This document shows positions 54,201 to 63,360 of a stretch of 64,000 nt of DNA, one piece after another; the first letter of the stretch is position 1; every line of letters starts with the position of its first letter. The DNA is taken from contig NZ_JACOGA010000002.1 in the NCBI RefSeq assembly GCF_014284175.1, positions 1 through 64,000 on the forward strand, written 5' to 3'. The translations under genes and the position numbers were made by a program. The notes under the pieces are model-generated. The model had not been told where the DNA came from. It made no database searches and saw only the letters and a list, made by a program, of their open reading frames with translations. Origin of the DNA: Affinundibacterium flavidum (GTDB taxonomy: Bacteria > Pseudomonadota > Gammaproteobacteria > Burkholderiales > Burkholderiaceae_D).

Positions 54201-54692
54201 ATGATGACCCAAAACCCCGATGCTAATGCCGAGTATGCCAAATTGCATGTGCTCTTAGTTGATGACGACGAATTTTTGCTAGAGCTTATGCAAGTAACAC
54301 TCCGTGACTTGGGTGTTGGCTCTGTTACCCGCGCACTGAATGGATTTGAGGGGCTCAATACTTATAGACAAGCTCATCCGCGCCCGAATTTGATCATTTG
54401 CGACTTGTGTATGCCGCAATTAGGCGGAATGGAATTGTTAAGCCATTTAGCGCTGGATGCATGCCAAGCTGATATTCTAATTATTTCTGGCCACAATCTG
54501 GTACCACCAGTCGATAAGCATTGGAATCTATCCAACTACAACGGGCCTATTTTAAATCTGGCGGAAAAGATTGCACGAATTCAGGGTCTCAAAGTGCATG
54601 CGAGTTTTGAAAAACCAATTACGCGCGAGAAAATCATTCAGATGTTGGACTTAGTACTGACAGAAAAAGCACCAAAACCAGTCGTCAAGTGA
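54201..54692 (+). CDS. Single-domain response regulator (receiver only)
   Basis: 163 residues from the ATG at 54201 (a second ATG follows directly). The longer ORF start at 54099 has no ribosome site. Receiver signatures: acidic pocket V-D-D-D-E, phospho-acceptor D68 in IICDLCMPQ, and K in F-E-K-P-I-T. An insertion of about 30 residues (P-P-V-D-K-H-W-N-L-S-N-Y) lies between the I-I-S-G-H strand and the final Lys segment. No output domain, so it probably acts on a partner protein. No kinase gene is adjacent. Upstream 53936-54200 shows no other gene. Confidence 0.85.
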   Translation: MMTQNPDANAEYAKLHVLLVDDDEFLLELMQVTLRDLGVGSVTRALNGFEGLNTYRQAHPRPNLIICDLCMPQLGGMELLSHLALDACQADILIISGHNLVPPVDKHWNLSNYNGPILNLAEKIARIQGLKVHASFEKPITREKIIQMLDLVLTEKAPKPVVK

Positions 54693-54804
54693 CACTATGA
54701 AGTGACACTACTACCTATTTCACAATAGACGAAATGACGAAATAATATGCGTCTGTTGTGAATAAGGCTGCGCCAGCAAATCAAATCAACCAGGAACCCA
54801 CAAC

Positions 54805-55170
54805 ATGATATTAGGATTACGCACCGTCATTTATCCGGTCAACGACATCGCCGCTGGCAAAGCTTGGTACACCGAAGTATTAGGACAAGCTCCCTATTTT
54901 GACGAGGCTTTTTATGTGGGGTTCAATGTCGGTGGCTTCGAATTAGGACTGATACCGGATGCGGTTGCCGGAACACAGGGAGCACAAGCATTGTGGGGAG
55001 TGGCGGATGCACATGAAGCGATGCAGCGCCTTCTTAGTTTAGGTGGTACGACGCTAGAGGCAGTCACCGACGTAGGTGGAGGAATTCTGGTGGCAGCAGT
55101 GCAGGATCCATTTGGCAATCGTTTTGGGATTATCCAGAATCCCCATTTTGATCCTAGCGCAGTGCGTTGA
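54805..55170 (+). CDS. VOC (glyoxalase/bleomycin-resistance fold) family protein
   Basis: 121 residues, a single VOC domain with two beta-alpha-beta-beta-beta units: I-Y-P-V-N-D-I-A-A-G-K-A-W-Y-T-E-V-L-G, then L-G-G-T-T-L-E-A-V-T-D-V-G-G-G ... V-Q-D-P-F-G-N-R-F-G-I-I. AGGA lies 10 bp before the ATG. Substrate unknown; the family includes isomerases, dioxygenases and binding proteins. Confidence 0.88.
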   Translation: MILGLRTVIYPVNDIAAGKAWYTEVLGQAPYFDEAFYVGFNVGGFELGLIPDAVAGTQGAQALWGVADAHEAMQRLLSLGGTTLEAVTDVGGGILVAAVQDPFGNRFGIIQNPHFDPSAVR

Positions 55171-55281
55171 ATGTTACTCGCGCCGCTGCGCCACCAACCA
55201 ACATGGATCGGATTGATTTAGCTTGGTTGGTTTGGTTGATTTACCTGTTTAGTTCGCCTGCCTCGCTACTATTTCTAACGT

Positions 55282-55941
55282 TCAATCCAGAAAAAGTACC
55301 ATTGCCGCAATTCCCAATAAAACGACGGCAACAGCAATATTAATAGCCCGCACTAGCCAGTAATGTGACCGCACCCGACTGGCAATAATTCCACCCGCAA
55401 AGATCGCCAGCAAATCTGCCGGGATCGCCGTAATGGGAATCAAAGACGATAGGAAAAACATTCCCATTGCCGAATGTTGATGCACAAATTGCGGCATGAA
55501 CGACAAGAAAAAAATAATCGTTTTTGGATTACTCAACTCAATCAAGACACCATTCAAAAACAAGCGCCAATAGGCCTCGCGTGCGATCAAATTTGTTGAC
55601 GCCTGAGATTCAGTTTTTTCCACGTCTGTCGACGCTTGTTGTGTCTCCGATTCAAATGCAGCACGCAAAGAATCGTAGGCCAGATAAGCCAGATAAGCCG
55701 CGCCCAAGTATTTAATCACCTGCAATAGCCATGGAAATTTGACGGCGACCAAGCTCAATCCTAAGGCTGCAAATAAGGCGTGCAGCATGCCCCCTACCGC
55801 TAAGCCAAGAGATGATGCTAAACCACCGGCAGAACCAAACTGCACGCTTCGGGATAAAACATAGGCCATAGAAGGCCCGGGTGATGCGCTCAATAATAAA
55901 CCTGCAGCGATCACAGTGAACATTACACTTAGTTGATCCAT
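55282..55941 (-). CDS. LysE/RhtB family amino-acid exporter
   Basis: 219 residues with six likely transmembrane segments and the family signature S-P-G-P-S-M-A-Y-V near the N-terminus, plus N-P-K-T-I-I-F-F-L-S-F-M-P-Q-F. A charged central loop (residues 110-130) separates the halves. Its start overlaps the 3' end of the 2OG-Fe(II) oxygenase gene by 13 bp, so the two are translationally coupled; the exporter may remove the oxygenase's amino-acid-like product (inference). Confidence 0.88.
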   Translation of the reverse strand: MDQLSVMFTVIAAGLLLSASPGPSMAYVLSRSVQFGSAGGLASSLGLAVGGMLHALFAALGLSLVAVKFPWLLQVIKYLGAAYLAYLAYDSLRAAFESETQQASTDVEKTESQASTNLIAREAYWRLFLNGVLIELSNPKTIIFFLSFMPQFVHQHSAMGMFFLSSLIPITAIPADLLAIFAGGIIASRVRSHYWLVRAINIAVAVVLLGIAAMVLFLD

Positions 55942-56972
55942 GTCGTTTTTCCTTTTAAAAATGGATTTCGCATTTGCTTTGCCTGTAGCAATTCAGCTTC
56001 GGGCAGGACGGCCAACCCTTGGGCTGTGTCTTTCTCTTGGATATTCATGCGCAAGTAAGAAAAGTCTTGACTCACTTGTTGCAACAGATGCTCACCCGCT
56101 ATCAAACTTGGCAGTCCATGCCTTGAAGTCGCCACCATCGGACGTATCTCTGACTGATAGTCGAATGCAGCGAAAAATGGCATTGAGAACCGCTCCTTAC
56201 CAGTGTTTAAAACACGGTGCGGGTTAGAGCGATAACGACCACCAGAAATGACTTCGGCCATGTCGCCGACATTCATCACCAAGGTATCAGGAAGCGGCGG
56301 TGCGTCCAGCCATTCCCCTTTCACATTCACCGTCTGCAGACCCGGCATGGTTTGATATAGCAAGGTAAAAAATTCGTAATCGGTATGGGCGCCCATCATG
56401 CTGTGACTATGGGCTTCACGGCAGGCTACTTGGTTTTCTGGGTAATGAATCAAACGCAACTGTGCGGTTGGTTTACGCATCATATTCGTCAAGGTGTTGA
56501 AGCGTAAATCGAGCGCGGCTTCGATCGTATGCGTCAATAACTTTGCCAAGAAACTGATCGCTTCGTAATAGCTGTATACCGCTCTCTTAAAGCCCAATAA
56601 ATCCGGCCAAGTATTCGGGCCATAGAAAATATTTCCCTCTAAAAAATCCTTGTCCTGCGCCGGCAATTCCAAGCCGATGTCATAGGCTTCGTATAAACGC
56701 ATTGCCTCATCGGCATACATGCCATTCTCAGAAAAACCGACATAGCCCGAGTGTCGCGGCGCCTTCGCGATATCGTACTGACTCTTAAATTTTTCCGACA
56801 ACGAAAAGAAATGCAAAGCGGCGGCTTGTGCAGCCGCAATCATTTCTGGTGCGATGCCATGGTTTTTCAAATAGCAAAAACCAGTCTGCGTGAGCGCAGT
56901 ATCTAAGGATTTCACCAAAGTGGCATCATTTGGATAACGTCTGACTTCAGAAAGATCAATGACTGGAATCAT
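55929..56972 (-). CDS. 2-oxoglutarate/Fe(II) oxygenase of the isopenicillin-N-synthase-like family
   Basis: 347 residues from the ATG at 56972, which has AAGGG 6 bp upstream; the ATG at 56978 abuts that site. The start M-I-P-V-I-D-L-S is typical. The N-terminal DIOX_N part has G-F-C-Y-L-K-N-H-G-I; the iron/2OG core has H-T-D-Y-E-F, then the distal His and R in R-Y-R-S-N-P-H-R-V, and L-V-M-N-V-G-D-M. Substrate unknown. The LysE-type exporter gene overlaps its 3' end. Confidence 0.87.
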   Translation of the reverse strand: MIPVIDLSEVRRYPNDATLVKSLDTALTQTGFCYLKNHGIAPEMIAAAQAAALHFFSLSEKFKSQYDIAKAPRHSGYVGFSENGMYADEAMRLYEAYDIGLELPAQDKDFLEGNIFYGPNTWPDLLGFKRAVYSYYEAISFLAKLLTHTIEAALDLRFNTLTNMMRKPTAQLRLIHYPENQVACREAHSHSMMGAHTDYEFFTLLYQTMPGLQTVNVKGEWLDAPPLPDTLVMNVGDMAEVISGGRYRSNPHRVLNTGKERFSMPFFAAFDYQSEIRPMVATSRHGLPSLIAGEHLLQQVSQDFSYLRMNIQEKDTAQGLAVLPEAELLQAKQMRNPFLKGKTTWIN

Positions 56973-56978
56973 ATACAT

Positions 56979-57536
56979 CCCTTCTCTTATTGAAAAAAGA
57001 GCATGATATCAAAAAGAGAAAACATATAGGAAGCTCAAAAATTCAAGTCGGTTCTTCTACTTTGCGCCAATTTTCGCCCAATTCACCGCGCATTAAATCC
57101 CTGATCCAAGCTGAATAAAAACAATTTTCACCTAGCGACTAAATTAGGTACGCCATACCACTTTCCTTTTTCAAAATAGGAAATGAAAACCAAACATAGT
57201 AACAATGTTGCTACTAGTTCAATCAATAAACAAATTTCAAAAAACCACTTGCATATTGAAAGTGTGACGATAAACTGGCTCACATTGGATTCACACCAAA
57301 TTAATACCACTACAAAACCATAATAAGCCATCAACAAGTTATTGATAGGCAAATAGTGAATCCTGAGAGCTTTGTGACACCCAATGTAAAAGTGGGATCA
57401 ACAAAGGGGGAGGGAAATTTCTCATCCTGCCTGGACATAGAAATAGCTTGAGCTATTCAACAGGTCATAGATGAAATTTTCAGGTTAAGTCTGGAACCGA
57501 AAATTCAGGCATATATCCAAAAAATGGGGAAGACAA
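56979..57536. other. Region upstream of the chitinase locus
   Basis: About 560 bp. A 74-codon minus-strand frame (57352-57128) would give a hydrophobic two-helix peptide, but it has no clear ribosome site and I do not call it. Near 57472-57515 a T-G-A-A-A-T-T-T-T-C / G-A-A-A-A-T-T-C-A imperfect inverted repeat lies 25-65 bp before the first chitinase ATG and could be a regulatory site. Confidence 0.35.
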
Positions 57537-59930
57537 ATGACACACACAGCAACAATCCGGCTGGCGTTATTCACGCTCGCCGTCAGCACCTCTATCTCGG
57601 CACTAGCCACAGATACCGCTTCAAGCGCACTTAAAAATCCATTCAAAACAAGTCGCGCTAACGTCACCAAAATAACGACGCTTGCTGCATGCACCTCGCC
57701 CGCATGGAATGCAAGCACTGTCTACACAGGCGGCATGAAAGCGTCTTATGACAATAAAGAATGGAGTGCCAAATGGTGGACGCAAGGGAATACACCCAGT
57801 ACCAGTGCGGATAGCCCTTGGAAATTAATCGGTGACTGTGGAGGTGGCACGGGCGATCTAGGTACGTCAGACCCCGTTCTCACGACCGTACCTGCGCCAA
57901 CAGGACATGCACTCTGCCGCCCCGACGGCATGCTCGCCACCGCCAATACCAATACACCTTACTGTCTCGCTTACGACACCAATGGCCGTGAAAAAATAGG
58001 CAATTTAAAACGTCGCATCATAGGTTATTTCACCAGTTGGCGTACTGGCAAAGATGGCAGTCCATCCTACCTTGCGCACAATATTCCATGGGATAAACTC
58101 AGCCACATCAACTTCGCATTCGCGCATGTTGATGGTGCCAACAAGATCTCTGTTGGTAGTGAAACAGATCCGAATAATTCTGCGACTGGTATGCAATGGC
58201 CAGGTGTTGCTGGTGCTGAAATGGATCCTGCATTGAGTTACAAAGGCCACTTCAATTTACTCAATAAATTCAAGAAACAATACCCCAATGTCAAAACTCT
58301 GATCTCAGTCGGCGGCTGGGCCGAAACCGGTGGTTATTTCGATGCGACTGGCAAGCGGGTCAATAGCGGCGGTTTCTACAGTATGACAACCAACGCAGAT
58401 GGTTCTATCAATACCGCAGGCATCAATACGTTTGCCGATTCAGTAGTAGCCTTCTTACGCAAATACAATTTCGATGGTGTTGATATTGATTACGAATATC
58501 CAACATCGATGAAAGATGCAGGTAATCCTAGCGATTGGACTATTGCGAATGCACGCCGCGCTGGTTTGATGCGCAGTTATGGGACTTTACTCAAAACGCT
58601 CAGAGAGAAATTGGATACGGCCGCAGTCATCGATAATCGCTATTATCAAGTGACCGTTGCCGCGCCAGCATCTGGCTATTTATTGCGTGGTATGGAAAAT
58701 TTCTCTGCCCTGCAATATCTGGATTTTGCCAACATCATGAGCTATGACTTGCATGGCGCATGGAATGAATTTGTTGGTCCGAATGCCGCCTTGTTTGATG
58801 ATGGTAAAGATGCAGAATTAGTGCGTTGGAGTGTCTACACCTCTCCTCAGTACGGCGGTATTGGTCATTTGAATACGGACTGGGCTTTCCACTATTTCCG
58901 TGGAGCGATGCAATCAGGTCGTATCAATATGGGCGTTCCTTATTACACCCGTGGTTGGAAAGGCGTCACTGGTGGCACTAATGGTCTCTGGGGTAAATCC
59001 ATCGGCAGCAATTGCCCGACTGGTGTTCCCAATTGCGGTGGTGGCGCAGTTGGTATTGACAATATCTGGCACGACCTGGATGAGCAAGGCAAAGAATTAG
59101 GTGGTGGTGGAAATCCTATGTGGCATGCTAAGAATTTGGAACGCAATCAGTCCGGCACTTATATCGCCAGCTATGGCCTGACACCAGCAACAGATCCTGA
59201 TGACAAACTGACTGGCACTTACACCCGTTATTACAATGCGACTCTGGTCGCCCCTTGGTTATGGAATGCACAAAAAGCCGTATTCTTATCGACGGAAGAC
59301 GAAACCTCGGTACAGAAAAAAGCCCAGTGGATTATTGATCATGGCATAGGTGGTGTCATGTTTTGGGAGCTGGCTGGCGACTACGACTGGAATGCCTCCC
59401 GCAATAATGGGCAAGGTGAATATTTCATGGGTAGCACTTTAACCCGCTTGTTTAATACAGCCTTTCTCAATGCGCCGGCATACGCGAATAAGCTCAGTAC
59501 ACAAGCAGCAACTCGTGGTGCGATAGACGTTCGCTTCGAACTCAGCGGCTACAAATTAGGTGATGCAAACTACCCTATCAATCCCACTTTAAAAATCACG
59601 AATAATTCGACATTTACTTTACCTGGTGGTACTGAGTTTCAATTCGATATTCCAACCTCGTCACCAAACACCATGGCAGATCAATCTGGCTTTGGCATGA
59701 AGGTAATCAGTTCTGGTCACACCGGAAATAATATTGGTGGATTAACAGGCGACTTGCATCGTGTGTCTGTTAAGTTACCAAGTTGGAGCACCTTGCCTCC
59801 TGGCGGCAGTACTTCTATCGCTGTCGTTTATTACTTACCGATTTCCGGGCCAACGAATTTCGCGGTTTATATTAACGGTAAGCCGTATGCCATTCGTAGC
59901 GAACAGCCGCATCTCGCTTACATAAAATAA
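57537..59930 (+). CDS. Secreted GH18 chitinase with N-terminal CBM5/12-type domain and C-terminal chitinase-C-type domain
   Basis: 797 residues; GGGGA lies 6 bp before the ATG. A signal peptide (LALFTLAVSTSISALA) is followed by a CBM5/12 module (about 45-100; W-N-A-S-T-V-Y-T-G-G ... W-S-A-K-W-W-T-Q-G), then a GH18 domain (about 155-640) with the D-G-V-D-I-D-Y-E motif and proton donor E320. A C-terminal beta-rich domain (about 655-797) resembles the ChiC/chitinase C-terminal module. It cleaves chitin outside the cell by substrate-assisted catalysis. It is the first of three tandem chitinase genes. Confidence 0.95.
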   Translation: MTHTATIRLALFTLAVSTSISALATDTASSALKNPFKTSRANVTKITTLAACTSPAWNASTVYTGGMKASYDNKEWSAKWWTQGNTPSTSADSPWKLIGDCGGGTGDLGTSDPVLTTVPAPTGHALCRPDGMLATANTNTPYCLAYDTNGREKIGNLKRRIIGYFTSWRTGKDGSPSYLAHNIPWDKLSHINFAFAHVDGANKISVGSETDPNNSATGMQWPGVAGAEMDPALSYKGHFNLLNKFKKQYPNVKTLISVGGWAETGGYFDATGKRVNSGGFYSMTTNADGSINTAGINTFADSVVAFLRKYNFDGVDIDYEYPTSMKDAGNPSDWTIANARRAGLMRSYGTLLKTLREKLDTAAVIDNRYYQVTVAAPASGYLLRGMENFSALQYLDFANIMSYDLHGAWNEFVGPNAALFDDGKDAELVRWSVYTSPQYGGIGHLNTDWAFHYFRGAMQSGRINMGVPYYTRGWKGVTGGTNGLWGKSIGSNCPTGVPNCGGGAVGIDNIWHDLDEQGKELGGGGNPMWHAKNLERNQSGTYIASYGLTPATDPDDKLTGTYTRYYNATLVAPWLWNAQKAVFLSTEDETSVQKKAQWIIDHGIGGVMFWELAGDYDWNASRNNGQGEYFMGSTLTRLFNTAFLNAPAYANKLSTQAATRGAIDVRFELSGYKLGDANYPINPTLKITNNSTFTLPGGTEFQFDIPTSSPNTMADQSGFGMKVISSGHTGNNIGGLTGDLHRVSVKLPSWSTLPPGGSTSIAVVYYLPISGPTNFAVYINGKPYAIRSEQPHLAYIK

Positions 59931-59961
59931 ACAGCCTTCCCAAACACGCAATCCAACCCGT

Positions 59962-59997
59962 GACACCTGACTCGTATCTCGCTGAAAGTCAGGTGTC
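59962..59997. other. Hairpin between the first and second chitinase genes
   Basis: GACACCTGAC and GTCAGGTGTC form a perfect 10-bp stem with a 16-nt loop, 32 bp after the GH18 stop. No T-run follows. It may stabilise the 3' end of the first chitinase mRNA or weakly terminate it. Confidence 0.55.
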
Positions 59998-60091
59998 TCG
60001 TATGTGCTTCTGTAGCACTTTTATAGCGCTTTTATAGCACTGTCATTGGATCTTAAACGCATTTTCTGCACACGATTTTGGAGAAAATATC

Positions 60092-61528
60092 ATGGCATTA
60101 CAAAATCAAAATATCTCAAAAGCACTCCTCAGTTTTTTACTGTTTGGTGGTGCTTTATTAAACCAGGTTGATACCTACGCTGCAACGCCACTTCCCAGCA
60201 ACGCTGCAGCATTACCAGCTTGCGGTAATTGGCAGGCCAGTAAAGTCTATCTCAAAGGTGATTACGTCATCGCTAACAACACCAACTGGCGTGCTAAATG
60301 GTGGACGCAAAATAATGAACCGGGTAAAAATGATGTCTGGGAAACTCGTCCGACTGGTGAATGTACTTTCGATGGCAATACGGATCCAGGCACCGGAACA
60401 CCAAAAGGCATTCCCACCAAACAAGAGGCTGAAGCAGCAGAAATCAGTAAAACTTCCAGCCCACTTTTTCAACAAATCAAAGCTTCAGTGCGTACGCTAG
60501 ATACCGCATCGGTGGAAGCCGTTACACCTGGAAGAGCCGCCAACCCGGTGAATGTCAAACGCGTGGAACGCTTGCTTTCATCTAATGACTGGCAAACCCT
60601 GTTTGTAATGCGCGACCAAAGTTATACCTATGTCCGTTTTCTACAAGCGATTGCTAAGTTTCCAGCGGTATGCGCAGACTATAGCGATGGCCGGAATGCC
60701 GATGCGATTTGTCGCAAAGGTTTAGCCACCATGTTTGCCCACTTTGCCCAAGAAACCGGTGCACATGACCCTAATTCAGCCACACCACAATGGCGTCAAG
60801 GTCTGTATTTTTTAAAAGAAGCCGGATGTCGTGATGACGATACGAGTTGCGGTTATAACGCCGAATGTGATCCAGCTACCTGGCAAGGGCAAACCTGGCC
60901 TTGTGGCAAAAATCCGAATGGTAGTTTTAAAAAATATTACGGCCGTGGTGCAAAACAACTGTCCTACAACTACAACTATGGTCCTTTCTCTGATGCGATG
61001 TTTGGCACCGTGCGTACGCTATTAGATAAACCTGAACTAGTTGCCGACACCTGGCTCAACTTGGCATCTGCAGTATTTTTCTATGTCTATCCACAGCCAC
61101 CAAAACCATCTATGTTGCACGTGATTGATGGTACTTGGAAACCGAATGCAGCCGACGCTGCTGCCAATATCACAGCAGGTTTTGGTGCCACCATTAACAT
61201 CATCAATGGCGGTATCGAATGCAATTCAGGCACAGATAAACCACAAGCAACTAATCGCATCAGCTATTACAAAAGCATGGCCAATTATTTTACAGTGCCA
61301 GTCCCCACCACGGAAGCACTCAGTTGCGCAACACAAAAACCGTTCCCGGCGAATGGTGGTGGCGCGCAACTACTCAATTGGGAACAAGACTGGAGCTATG
61401 ACCCAACCCGCGCGGATGGGAAAAGTTATGCCTGCAAACTGGTCAATTATCAAACCCCGTTTAATGCTTTAAAAGCGGGAGATTACGTCAAGTGCGTTGA
61501 ATATTATTTCAAAGTCGTTTTAAAGTAA
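60092..61528 (+). CDS. Secreted GH19 chitinase with N-terminal CBM5/12-type domain
   Basis: 478 residues; GGAG stands 9 bp before the ATG. The signal peptide ends near T-Y-A-A (residue 30). A CBM5/12 module follows (about 43-92; W-Q-A-S-K-V-Y-L-K-G-D ... W-R-A-K-W-W-T-Q-N), then a linker and a GH19 domain. The catalytic Glu is E221 in HFAQETGAH, and the family's Y-Y-G-R-G-A-K-Q-L-S-Y-N-Y-N-Y-G is present. GH19 uses an inverting mechanism, so it complements the two GH18 enzymes. The C-terminal part (430-478) is a short extension with several aromatic residues. Confidence 0.95.
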   Translation: MALQNQNISKALLSFLLFGGALLNQVDTYAATPLPSNAAALPACGNWQASKVYLKGDYVIANNTNWRAKWWTQNNEPGKNDVWETRPTGECTFDGNTDPGTGTPKGIPTKQEAEAAEISKTSSPLFQQIKASVRTLDTASVEAVTPGRAANPVNVKRVERLLSSNDWQTLFVMRDQSYTYVRFLQAIAKFPAVCADYSDGRNADAICRKGLATMFAHFAQETGAHDPNSATPQWRQGLYFLKEAGCRDDDTSCGYNAECDPATWQGQTWPCGKNPNGSFKKYYGRGAKQLSYNYNYGPFSDAMFGTVRTLLDKPELVADTWLNLASAVFFYVYPQPPKPSMLHVIDGTWKPNAADAAANITAGFGATINIINGGIECNSGTDKPQATNRISYYKSMANYFTVPVPTTEALSCATQKPFPANGGGAQLLNWEQDWSYDPTRADGKSYACKLVNYQTPFNALKAGDYVKCVEYYFKVVLK

Positions 61529-61536
61529 AAATCTAA

Positions 61537-61598
61537 CGATGTGCCGTGCACATCGAAAGCGCAAAGCCGGCATCACATCAGCACGGCCGGTGTGATGC
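61537..61598. other. Two hairpins between the second and third chitinase genes
   Basis: CGATGTGC/GCACATCG (61537-61544 and 61548-61555) form a tight 8-bp stem, followed by GCATCACA/TGTGATGC (61570-61577 and 61591-61598). No T-run follows either. The second ends 21 bp before the next start codon, so it could affect mRNA stability or translation of the third chitinase. Confidence 0.55.
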
Positions 61599-61619
61599 AT
61601 CAAAAAAATGGGAGACACA

Positions 61620-63158
61620 ATGAAACAACAATTACGATGGAGTTTGCGACTACTCGTCGCGACGGCGAGTCTGATGTTAGCAAATTTTGCCAGTGCGGCA
61701 GAATGCAATCCATGGAGTGCTGGCACCGTCTATACGCAAGGTTTATATTCAACACACGTGGGTAAAACCTGGCGTGCCAAATGGTACACACAAAACGAAG
61801 CACCTGGTAGTAGTCAATGGGGGCCATGGGAAGAACGCCCTGCCTCAGAATGCAGCGTAGTTATTCCACCTGGCGGTGATGGCAGCGGCATTCCTGAACC
61901 TACGCCAACCGTAGGTAAACATCTGGGCTCTTATTTTGCACAATGGGGCATCTATGGTCGCAATTACAAATTACGTAATTTGGTCGATACCGGTAATGAC
62001 AAAAAACTGACCTTCCTCAACTACGCATTTGGCAACATTTACGCCGATGGTAAATGCAATATCATCACCAAAGCAGAAAACGGCAATGGCGATGGTGGTG
62101 ATGGCTGGGCCGATTACCAACGCGGCTTCGCGGCGAACGAATCAGTTGATGGTGTAGGTGATAGTTGGGATGCCAAACTCAAAGGCAATTTCAATCAACT
62201 CAAAAAACTCAAATTGCGCAACCCTAATTTGAAAGTACTGATCTCTCTCGGTGGTTGGACCTGGTCGAAAAATTTCAGTAAATTTTCGATGACCGATGCA
62301 TCTCGTAAAGCACTGGTAACGTCTTGCATTAACTTGTACGTCAACGGCAACCTACCAAGTGCCGAAGGTGCCGGTGGCGCTGGTGTTGCCAAAGGCGTTT
62401 TTGATGGTTTCGACATTGATTGGGAATATCCTGTTGCAGGTGGTTTACCGACCAATACCTATAACGCTGCAGACAAACAGAACTTCACTTTATTGCTCGC
62501 TGAATTCCGCGCACAATTAGATGCTCTCGCAACGAGTAACAAACGCAAGTACTATTTGACCGTCGCTATCGGTGCAGGTGCTGACAAAATTCGCAACACC
62601 GAACCAGGTTTATATAGTAAGCATTTAGACTGGGTCAATGTCATGACTTACGATTTCCATGGCGGCTGGGAAGCGACAGGTCCGACGAACTTCCAATCCA
62701 ACTTATATCGTGATCCGGCCGCACCAGTCACAGGTGATTTGATCAAATATAACGTTGATGACGCTGTCACTGCTTTAATCGCTGGCGGTATACCAAAAGC
62801 AAAAATCGTCGTCGGTATTCCTTTCTATGGACGTGGATGGAAAGGCGTTGCAGCTGGACCTAAAGGTGACGGTTTGTATCAAAGCGCAAGCAGCCCCGCT
62901 GCTGGAACTTATGAGGCTGGAATAGAAGACTACAAAGTCTTAGTACAAAAACGTGCGACTCGATATACCCACGCTGTCACTAAACAATTGTGGACCTATG
63001 ACGGCAATGAGTTCTGGAGCTATGACGACCCAAGCGTGATTAGCACCAAATCTAGTTACGTTAAAACTCAAGGACTTGGTGGATTATTTAGCTGGTCTTT
63101 GGATGGCGACGACGCGCAAGGCAATTTGCTTAAAGCGATGACAGCTGTCAGACAATAA
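61620..63158 (+). CDS. Secreted GH18 chitinase with N-terminal CBM5/12-type domain
   Basis: 512 residues from the ATG at 61620, which has GGGAG 5 bp upstream; an in-frame ATG at 61608 precedes that site. The signal peptide (L-L-V-A-T-A-S-L-M-L-A) ends after ASA. The CBM5/12 module is at about 26-80 (W-S-A-G-T-V-Y-T-Q-G ... W-R-A-K-W-Y-T-Q-N). The GH18 domain has D-G-F-D-I-D-W-E with proton donor E269 and ends in the G-G-L-F-S-W-S-L-D-G-D strand. It differs clearly from the first GH18 enzyme (Trp rather than Tyr in the active-site motif; no C-terminal extra domain), so it is a different subfamily. Confidence 0.95.
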   Translation: MKQQLRWSLRLLVATASLMLANFASAAECNPWSAGTVYTQGLYSTHVGKTWRAKWYTQNEAPGSSQWGPWEERPASECSVVIPPGGDGSGIPEPTPTVGKHLGSYFAQWGIYGRNYKLRNLVDTGNDKKLTFLNYAFGNIYADGKCNIITKAENGNGDGGDGWADYQRGFAANESVDGVGDSWDAKLKGNFNQLKKLKLRNPNLKVLISLGGWTWSKNFSKFSMTDASRKALVTSCINLYVNGNLPSAEGAGGAGVAKGVFDGFDIDWEYPVAGGLPTNTYNAADKQNFTLLLAEFRAQLDALATSNKRKYYLTVAIGAGADKIRNTEPGLYSKHLDWVNVMTYDFHGGWEATGPTNFQSNLYRDPAAPVTGDLIKYNVDDAVTALIAGGIPKAKIVVGIPFYGRGWKGVAAGPKGDGLYQSASSPAAGTYEAGIEDYKVLVQKRATRYTHAVTKQLWTYDGNEFWSYDDPSVISTKSSYVKTQGLGGLFSWSLDGDDAQGNLLKAMTAVRQ

Positions 63159-63360
63159 ATCCAAAGTCAGAGAGCGCATGAAACAAGCTCGCCTATAGGA
63201 TAAATTTTCATTTTTCACAAACGACAATCAGTGCTGTCCACGTTCTCCCCAAGGAATTTAGGCGGCACTGATTTAGTTTGGGAATTTTACGAAATAATTT
63301 TGATTATTTTCAATCATCTGCATTAAGTCCGAGATTGCCTAGATTGAATAGATTAAATCC

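Noticed and set aside
57128..57352. Small hydrophobic minus-strand ORF of 74 codons
   Set aside because: No ribosome-binding site, A/T-rich intergenic setting, and no recognisable family; hydrophobicity alone is weak evidence.
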